26,883 nucleotides of DNA from a virus: positions 1 through 26,883 of IMG/VR virus record IMGVR_UViG_3300027659_000178; one strand, 5' to 3'. Positions within the stretch are counted from its first letter, which is position 1. Each line of letters starts with the position of its first letter. The translations under genes were made by a program, and so were the position numbers. Positions 20,834 through 26,883 of this stretch are shown piece after piece. The notes below the pieces were generated by a model. The model did no database searches and was not told where the DNA came from. It worked only from the letters and a program-made list of their open reading frames with translations.

Positions 20834-22426
20834 ATGGGTGTCTTCACTCGCCGTGGCAATGAGCAAGAGCCACCCGCGCGTCAACGCTCACTGGTTGCCT
20901 CAGCTTCTAAAGAAAACCTAGATGATCGCAAGAGCCAAGAACTTTCTCTAGCCCGACGCCGCGAATCAGAACGCTGGCAGACCGAAGCTTGGGCTTACTA
21001 CGACGAAATTGGCGAAATCGCCTACGGCATGAACCTTCTCGCCGATGTCACATCGCGCGTACGACTTATTCCTGCAGTTGTCTCTGAAGGAGACGAGGGT
21101 CCTCGTCCAGCAAACACTGTTGACGACCTCACCCCACGACTTGAGCGCGCAGCCCAAGCAGCCCTGTCTAGGCTTAACCCAGCTGGTGGTAGCCAACAAG
21201 ACCTTATCCGCTCACTTGCACTCAACTTAAGCATCGCTGGTGAGGCTTACCTAGTCCGCTCACCACGGCGCATTGGCAGTGGTACTCCCGTTTCTTGGGA
21301 CGTTCGCTCAGTCGCCGAAGTACAAGTCACTGGTGGTGCAACTTACTTAGTCTCTGACCCGCGCAAACTGCAAAAGACTTTGCTCTCAGAGGCTGACGGA
21401 TTTTACGTCGCCCGTGTCTGGCGCCCACACCCCCAGTACGCATCTATGCCGTCCTGCTCAATGCGTGGAGTCCTTGACCTGTGCTCTGAGCTTCAACTCT
21501 TGAACAGCACATTCCGTGCGACGGCCCGTTCGCGCCTTAACTCTGGCCTGCTGTTCATTCCCGACACGCTGACTACTGCTACCCAGCAGACCTACGCGGA
21601 CTCAGTGGTTGACGATCAAGACATTGACGATGAGTTTGAGTCGTTTGAGACTGAGCTGATGCAGTCCATGACTACTCCCATTGCTGACGAGACCAGCGCA
21701 TCTGCTGTTGTCCCCCTGCTCGTGCGCGGACCATCAGATGCCGGAGACCAGATCAAGTACATCTCATTCCAGCGTTCATTTGACGCCGATCTGCGTGAGC
21801 GTGCTGACCGTGTTCTTGAGCGCATCCTCCAAGGAATTGACCTTCCTAAGGATATTGTTACTGGACTTGCATCTGTTAAGTATTCAAACGCTATCCAGAT
21901 TAAGGAAAGCCTCTACCAATCTCACGTAGAGCCCCTTGCTCAGCTCATCTGTTCAACGTTGACCACCGCGTATCTTCGTCCAGTGCTTGAGGCTGAGGGA
22001 TTCACACGCGAGCAAGCACTTCGTATTCAGATCTGGTTTGACCCGTCCAGCGTTGTTGCCTCTCCCGACTTGGCCGAAGCTTCGCGCTACGCTTACGACA
22101 ACCTGATGATCTCCAACGATGCGTGGCTCCACTACAACGGGTTCAACGAGAGCGATGCTCCCGACAACGAGGAACTCGCCCGCAGAATTGCGTTCAACAA
22201 GGGACAAGTTCTCCCCGAGTACCTTGACAAGGTCCTCCAAACCCTTGCACCAGACCAAACCCAAGCCGTTCAAGAAGCCACAGCCGCAGCCTCACCTGAG
22301 ACGGCTCTACCCCCAGAGATCATTCAAGCTCTCGGTGGAAAGCCATCTGAAACCGCTCCACCAGTGACACCGCCAAGTCAAGCGCCAGAAGAACCCGTTT
22401 CAGAGCAACCGACTCAGGAGTCTTAA
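20834..22426 (+). CDS. Phage portal protein (530 aa)
   Basis: The portal forms the dodecameric ring at one head vertex through which TerL pumps DNA and to which the tail attaches. Length and layout fit: a charged N-terminus, then the helical entry EAWAYYDEIGEIAYGMNLLA, the wing segment DLIRSLALNLSIAGEAYLVR, the central SRLNSGLLFIPD, the stem/clip region ISFQRSFDADLRERADRVLE and RILQGIDLPKDIVTG, and the C-terminal crown helices up to a Pro/Glu/Thr-rich tail (PPVTPPSQAPEEPVSEQPTQ). The ATG is preceded by GAAAGGG. Its last base is shared with the next start (TAATG). Confidence 0.85.
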   Translation: MGVFTRRGNEQEPPARQRSLVASASKENLDDRKSQELSLARRRESERWQTEAWAYYDEIGEIAYGMNLLADVTSRVRLIPAVVSEGDEGPRPANTVDDLTPRLERAAQAALSRLNPAGGSQQDLIRSLALNLSIAGEAYLVRSPRRIGSGTPVSWDVRSVAEVQVTGGATYLVSDPRKLQKTLLSEADGFYVARVWRPHPQYASMPSCSMRGVLDLCSELQLLNSTFRATARSRLNSGLLFIPDTLTTATQQTYADSVVDDQDIDDEFESFETELMQSMTTPIADETSASAVVPLLVRGPSDAGDQIKYISFQRSFDADLRERADRVLERILQGIDLPKDIVTGLASVKYSNAIQIKESLYQSHVEPLAQLICSTLTTAYLRPVLEAEGFTREQALRIQIWFDPSSVVASPDLAEASRYAYDNLMISNDAWLHYNGFNESDAPDNEELARRIAFNKGQVLPEYLDKVLQTLAPDQTQAVQEATAAASPETALPPEIIQALGGKPSETAPPVTPPSQAPEEPVSEQPTQES

Positions 22427-22815
22427 TGCTGTCGTTAGATACCGCAACAGGTGTCAAAAAGGCTGTAGAACTGCTTGACCAAGCAGAGATCATTACTGAT
22501 CAGATTTTAGCCGCTAGACGAATGGTAACGCGGCGTGCGCGCTTACTCAACTGCTCAAGCATGATTCCTACCGAGTGGCGCAAGACTCCTGTTGCTGCTT
22601 CTGGTTCTGAGGTTGAATCTCCCGAGCACGAGCGCGTACTCTCGGCAAAGTCAGAGCTTTGTGGCACAGATCAAGATGCACTTCGTCGTGTTTACCTGGA
22701 TGGTGTGAGAGAATATGCAATGCTCCCTGTTGAACAACGTCCACCGTTCAGTAGAGATGTGTACGCCCAAGCAAAGGTAAACACTTTTATCAGTGAGGCA
22801 GAGGTAACGGCATGA
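22426..22815 (+). CDS. Hypothetical protein after the portal (129 aa)
   Basis: The start codon overlaps the portal stop (TAATG), and its own stop overlaps the next start (ATGA), so it is coupled on both sides. It is mainly helical (GVKKAVELLDQAEIITDQIL, DALRRVYLDGVREYAML) with two cysteines. No motif is recognised. The place between the portal and the giant ORF suggests a head-assembly role, but this is context only. Confidence 0.65.
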   Translation: MLSLDTATGVKKAVELLDQAEIITDQILAARRMVTRRARLLNCSSMIPTEWRKTPVAASGSEVESPEHERVLSAKSELCGTDQDALRRVYLDGVREYAMLPVEQRPPFSRDVYAQAKVNTFISEAEVTA

Positions 22816-25800
22816 CCGACAACTCTTACGGAGACCAGAATTCTCCCGTAAAGGCAATTACAGCTGCCGGTGCTGGAGCAGTCCTTGACTCCCTCGGTCG
22901 TTGGTGGAAGCCATGGTTGCACCCACGTGACCGCTTTGGTCAGTTCATCCACACGCTTAGTAGAATTAAAGTTTCGCTTGCCAGGGGTGGCAGCGGGGAC
23001 GATATGACTGCAGAGATTGAGTTTGTTGATCCTGAGACTAGTTCTGTCTATGCAAAAATTATGAAAGTTCTTTCTCCAGATGCAAAGAACAAAGGGTTTG
23101 TCCCTGGAGACATGGTTGTCCTTCCTAAGGAAAACTTTGAAGTTCTGCCAGCTAAGGCACGAATTGAAGGCGGAGACAGAAGAGGCGCAGTCAAGATCAG
23201 CCGTAATGACACCAAAAAGATAGATAAACTTATTGATGATCTTCAGACAAACTCAAAAAATAGACCGGACGTAGATTCTAGAGTTCGTCAGGCAGCATCT
23301 ATTTTTGCGGCTGCTTTTGAAAAGTACTTTGACGAGACTAGAGATATGAATGGCAGCGTCCCATCCTCAAATGAAAGATACGTTAAAGCTACGACTGATT
23401 TCAGTGAGTCTATTGACCAGCTGTTAAACACGCTTGATGGAATCCGTGGGGAAGGCCGGTCCCCAGGAGATAGAAGAACTCCTGGACAAGACGACGCTTA
23501 CGGAACCATGATTGACGATAAAATTAATACACTGATGACAGTCCAAAGACTTGTTGAAGGTGGGGAAAGAACTAAAGGTAGATTTACCCGAGTAGGGAAA
23601 GCTCAGGTTGACGCCGGTGCAGGTGATGAGACAATACCAGCCGAGCTTAAGGCTCTTATTGAGTCTAGCTCTAGTGGTACTGGACCGCAGTTCAAAGATG
23701 TAAGCGGAAACGAAATTCCTAACCCTATTCTTGAAGCTGTTAAAACTCAGGCGCGTATTGATGCACAAGCTGGTAAGACGACGCTAACCCCCGAAGAGTA
23801 CGCACTGAAGTACGTAGCCGGAGGTGGATTAGCCACTACTCCTGAGCTAAGTGGTGTTACTCAACTAGCCCCAATATCTACCCGTGGTACTGAAGTTGTT
23901 GCGGCGCGCAGAAGTCTTGACACAGATGGAAACCCAGTATCAACTGGAGATTTTGTTGTAGTAGAGGCTGGAACTAAAAATAGCAAGCGTCCAGCGTTTA
24001 CTGGTGTAGTTGTAGCGTTTGGTAAAAGTAAGGGCCAGGACTTTATAGAGGTTCGTGATTTTTCAACTCCGGAGCAAATTGAAGCTGGTAGTCCAGAATA
24101 TAAGGACTACAGAATATTTAACACGTCAAACCTTCGTGTGACAACGCCTGAAGGTGCGTCTCAGGCATCAATTATGGCTGGAGTACCTGAAGAAGGCGTT
24201 GACTACTCAGAGTCACAAAAGGCTATTATTGATCTTATATCTGAATCTGGGGGAAGAAGATTTACTGGACAAGGTGCAGGTCGACTGTCTGAAACCTCTC
24301 GTGGTGGTGTATCAGTACTGGACCGGAAGAAAAAAGATGCTAACGGTCGTCTTATTGGTGTTGGTGACTGGGTTCGTGACTTGTCAAGTGGATTTAGGGG
24401 TCGTGTTGAGTCCTTAGAAGAAGTAAGTAACACAATAACCGTTCGTTTTGAAAGTGGAAGCGTTCAAAAAGCTCGTAAAGTTTCATCTAACTTTGAGCTT
24501 GTGTCCGGTGCTAATGGGTGGGACTACAACCGAGGTGACGTGGACAACGTCGCCGGTACTGGTGTTCTGGCTGTAACAAGAGAAGAAGCTGCAAAACTTG
24601 CACGGTCCTACGACTTGACTAATGCCGCAGATGCAATTGAACGTGGTGGAGATAAAGCTGAAATTCAAGCAGCTCTTGCTGAAGATGAGCAATGGACTTA
24701 TATAGCTCCAGAATTAGCACGCGCAAAAGCAGAACTGATTGACCAAGCTAGACGCGGTATTGCTACTGGACCAGCTGACGATTACACAGCTACTCTTTTG
24801 CAAGATGGGTCCATTCTTGGTGCGGCGTTTGAAGGACAGTTCGCGGATGGTCAACTACCAGAACCAGAAGCTCCAAGAATCATCACTCCAACTCCTCCAA
24901 AGGACGCACCAGAGAGTGCTATTCCTTCCAGTGTTTACAAAGATGTGCCTGATGGATCAATAGTTGTTGCCAACCCAGAAGACAAAGACTCTATCTTTGT
25001 GGTTACCCCAGATAAAAAAGCATCAGAATACCGTCGTGACACGGAAGCTGGCGACTTCGTTGACATGGGACCAATGGGAAGTGCTCCTCCCAAAGCCAAA
25101 AAAGATGGACGAACTCCAGAGGAACGCCGAGCGGATTCGCTTCTTGGAGAGCCGATCCAGGCAGAGGTTTACGCTGCGCGTGATAAGGCAGCCAGAGACA
25201 GCATTTCCGAACTACTCGGTATTGATGCTGCTGGTATGACGCGCGAAGAAATTTCAAACACACCAGAAATGAAAGACTTAATTGACAAGATAAGCAAGGG
25301 CGACCAAACAATAATTGATAAGGTCAACCGTGTTGGAGCTGACTTTAGAGAAATTTCTATGGCCGAAAAGGTTAAAGAAAACGGTCCATTAACAGAAACC
25401 TCCGCCTCAACTCCTGCTACTGCACCTACACCTTCTCCAGAAGCTCCAGCCAAGAAGCCAGAGCCAGCTAAAACCAAAAACATTGACACGAACGTGGCAG
25501 AAAAGTTTGTGATGAAGCTTGAGTCAGATATTTTTGATCTTGCTGAAAATGGAATAATCACCCCGAACGTAACCCAAACTGCGCTGGACAGGCTTAGAAA
25601 TCTTGACGAGTCTATCCAGACTGGCAAAGAAGACGTGTTTAACGACGCAGCAAGGAGTCTTGCTAGGACCCCTGGTCTGCCAGAAGCAATGTCTAACGCA
25701 ATTAACGACTTCATTGACCGCAACATTGAAAGCGGCGGAATATTCAAGGGAACTAGAGCAGCTGAAGCACCCGCTCCGGAACCCACACCTGCCCCCGCGC

Positions 25801-26883
25801 CAGAACCTTCTGTTACTCCTGCTGATTACACTCCAGCCTCTAACGTCCCAGATGGACTTAGGGGTTATGTTAATGGCATAAACACCGTTATGAACAATCT
25901 TGGCGATTGGAACGCTAAGTGGGTTGACAGCATTATGGACACAGCTTCCCGAGCTAAAGCTTTTGACTATGTGCGAAGAAGCAGAAATAATCTCTTAGAC
26001 GCTTACAGCAATATGCAAGAAGTCTTTAACAATCCAGATGCAACAAACCAGCAAAAAGACGAAGCCGTCATTAATATTTTTACTATGCTTGCCGAAGCAC
26101 TTCCTCCTACTAAGTCAATACTTGCTACCCAAGCACGAAGCGCAGCTGCACGAATTAAGTCAAAGTACAACATTGACGAAAAGGCAGCAGAGATAGTTGG
26201 TCCTGATGCAGCTGCCGAAGCCAGAGATGTACCTCTTTCTGAGACTGTTAGGGCAGAAGCATCAACTAACATTGTTGGAGACAACGGGGAACCCATTAGC
26301 ACGGGATTTGTTGCTGAGCTTAAGGAGACAAGACTCCCAGTTCCAGAAGATGGTTTAACTGCAGACGAAGTCAACGAGTACTTTGACAATGCTGTTCTTG
26401 CTTACCTGAACGAAACTGATGGCGCGTCTTTGATCATTTGGACAAGCGAGTACGGAAACACTATTCTATCCGTCGGTGTGGCTACGCCAGATGAAGCAAC
26501 TGCAGCTGACATAGCCGCAGGTGAGGATGACGTCTACTACGATGTCGTAGCAGGGGAATGGAAGGAAGGAGCAAACTTCACTGCACCAGAAGAACCAACT
26601 CCGGCCCCAGAAGAGACTAGCTACACATCTGATCTTTCAGGACTTAACCTAGAGGACGTTGATCCAGCATTTGAATCGGTTAATGAAGACCTCAAGTCTG
26701 CTTGGGAAGACCTCAAGTCCGGCGGAGACGTGTCAGACCAAGCACTGCAAGACATTGTTGATATTCTTAGCACCGACAGATCTGAGTGGGTAGACGCAGC
26801 AAACGATCCAATTACTGGAGAAGGCGCTCAAGATGTAGTTGATGTCATTGACACAGCCTTGGAAAGAATCGCATCCCGCACTG
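22812..26883 (+). CDS. Giant head-region protein, 3' end beyond window (at least 1357 aa)
   Basis: From the ATG at 22812 (ATGA overlap with the previous stop, GAGG site) one frame stays open to the last base, so the gene is partial. I do not recognise the family. The N-terminus is MTDNSYGDQNSPVKAITAAG. Three segments look like small SH3/KOW-type barrels: residues ~65-117 (GFVPGDMVVLPKENFEVL), ~375-440 (TGDFVVVEAGTKN ... FTGVVVAFG) and ~515-565 (GVGDWVRDLSSGFRGRVESL). They are separated by helical and charged stretches. Four Pro/Ala/Glu linkers (about residues 683-703, 865-890, 983-1003 and 1257-1270) divide the later part into domains. A capsid protease or scaffold is often found after the portal, but no protease motif is evident; a large internal virion protein is an alternative. 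Confidence 0.8.
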   Translation, partial: MTDNSYGDQNSPVKAITAAGAGAVLDSLGRWWKPWLHPRDRFGQFIHTLSRIKVSLARGGSGDDMTAEIEFVDPETSSVYAKIMKVLSPDAKNKGFVPGDMVVLPKENFEVLPAKARIEGGDRRGAVKISRNDTKKIDKLIDDLQTNSKNRPDVDSRVRQAASIFAAAFEKYFDETRDMNGSVPSSNERYVKATTDFSESIDQLLNTLDGIRGEGRSPGDRRTPGQDDAYGTMIDDKINTLMTVQRLVEGGERTKGRFTRVGKAQVDAGAGDETIPAELKALIESSSSGTGPQFKDVSGNEIPNPILEAVKTQARIDAQAGKTTLTPEEYALKYVAGGGLATTPELSGVTQLAPISTRGTEVVAARRSLDTDGNPVSTGDFVVVEAGTKNSKRPAFTGVVVAFGKSKGQDFIEVRDFSTPEQIEAGSPEYKDYRIFNTSNLRVTTPEGASQASIMAGVPEEGVDYSESQKAIIDLISESGGRRFTGQGAGRLSETSRGGVSVLDRKKKDANGRLIGVGDWVRDLSSGFRGRVESLEEVSNTITVRFESGSVQKARKVSSNFELVSGANGWDYNRGDVDNVAGTGVLAVTREEAAKLARSYDLTNAADAIERGGDKAEIQAALAEDEQWTYIAPELARAKAELIDQARRGIATGPADDYTATLLQDGSILGAAFEGQFADGQLPEPEAPRIITPTPPKDAPESAIPSSVYKDVPDGSIVVANPEDKDSIFVVTPDKKASEYRRDTEAGDFVDMGPMGSAPPKAKKDGRTPEERRADSLLGEPIQAEVYAARDKAARDSISELLGIDAAGMTREEISNTPEMKDLIDKISKGDQTIIDKVNRVGADFREISMAEKVKENGPLTETSASTPATAPTPSPEAPAKKPEPAKTKNIDTNVAEKFVMKLESDIFDLAENGIITPNVTQTALDRLRNLDESIQTGKEDVFNDAARSLARTPGLPEAMSNAINDFIDRNIESGGIFKGTRAAEAPAPEPTPAPAPEPSVTPADYTPASNVPDGLRGYVNGINTVMNNLGDWNAKWVDSIMDTASRAKAFDYVRRSRNNLLDAYSNMQEVFNNPDATNQQKDEAVINIFTMLAEALPPTKSILATQARSAAARIKSKYNIDEKAAEIVGPDAAAEARDVPLSETVRAEASTNIVGDNGEPISTGFVAELKETRLPVPEDGLTADEVNEYFDNAVLAYLNETDGASLIIWTSEYGNTILSVGVATPDEATAADIAAGEDDVYYDVVAGEWKEGANFTAPEEPTPAPEETSYTSDLSGLNLEDVDPAFESVNEDLKSAWEDLKSGGDVSDQALQDIVDILSTDRSEWVDAANDPITGEGAQDVVDVIDTALERIASRT

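Noticed and set aside
20788-20921. Short frame starting MSKVIAIHEATERADLW ahead of the portal
   Set aside because: It runs into the portal gene in another frame and has no ribosome site; it is more likely leader sequence.
25169-25786. Minus-strand 205-aa frame inside the giant ORF
   Set aside because: It is Ser/Leu-rich antisense of a well-formed long coding frame, with no start signal.
1-26883. tRNA or other structured RNA genes
   Set aside because: Looked for cloverleaf-type sequence and riboswitch-like stretches in the gaps; none was convincing by eye, and a covariance-model scan was not possible here.

Overview
The window looks like part of a tailed double-stranded DNA phage (Caudoviricetes) or prophage genome. 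It carries a large terminase, a portal, tail-fibre and baseplate-like genes, holin-like membrane proteins and two phage-type deoxynucleoside monophosphate kinases, and almost every gene abuts or overlaps the next. An actinobacterial host is likely but not proven. Supporting hints are the frequent GTG starts, the class 3 intein in the terminase, small tail proteins of a type familiar from actinophages, and many copies of TTGTCCACA, the DnaA-box form preferred by actinobacteria. No ribosomal, tRNA or clear bacterial housekeeping gene was seen.

Layout. Positions 1-1900 hold accessory genes on both strands: a small minus-strand gene ended by a perfect GC hairpin, a gene-free stretch with two DnaA-box-like sites, an 18-C run and four 37-bp GC-rich tandem repeats, a WxL-like beta protein, a mini-gene and a minus-strand dNMP kinase. 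Positions 1997-5021 hold a cysteine-rich protein and the large terminase, whose Walker A motif is split by a 379-residue class 3 intein with a LAGLIDADG endonuclease. Positions 5040-5895 hold 47 DnaA-box-like 9-mers, all in one orientation and spaced on the DNA helical repeat. Positions 6000-6188 encode a small cysteine-rich protein on the minus strand.

Positions 6220-17496 form a long adhesion module. It starts with a 1204-residue fibre (glycine-rich repeats, collagen repeats, SGNH hydrolase, jelly-roll-like tip), followed by small tail proteins and several beta-rich fibres. Embedded in the same overlapping gene chain are an adenylate-forming (ANL superfamily) enzyme and a GNAT-like acyltransferase, followed by a fibre with fourteen ~20-residue repeats and a BppU-like protein. 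Positions 17564-20752 hold a XhlA/holin-like protein, a second membrane-anchored protein, an HTH protein, small unknowns, a DUF4406-like/dNMP kinase fusion and a DUF1360-like membrane protein. The portal (20834-22426), a small protein and a giant head-region ORF that runs off the window end complete it.

How the parts may work together: TerL, the portal and the genes after it package DNA and build the head, and the 6-17 kb block builds the host-contact apparatus. The ANL/GNAT pair, placed inside that block by translational coupling, suggests activation and transfer of an acyl group onto a tail component or host-surface molecule (inference). The DnaA-box array could be a replication origin or a sink that titrates host DnaA (inference). 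These two, plus the intein, are the most unusual parts of the window.
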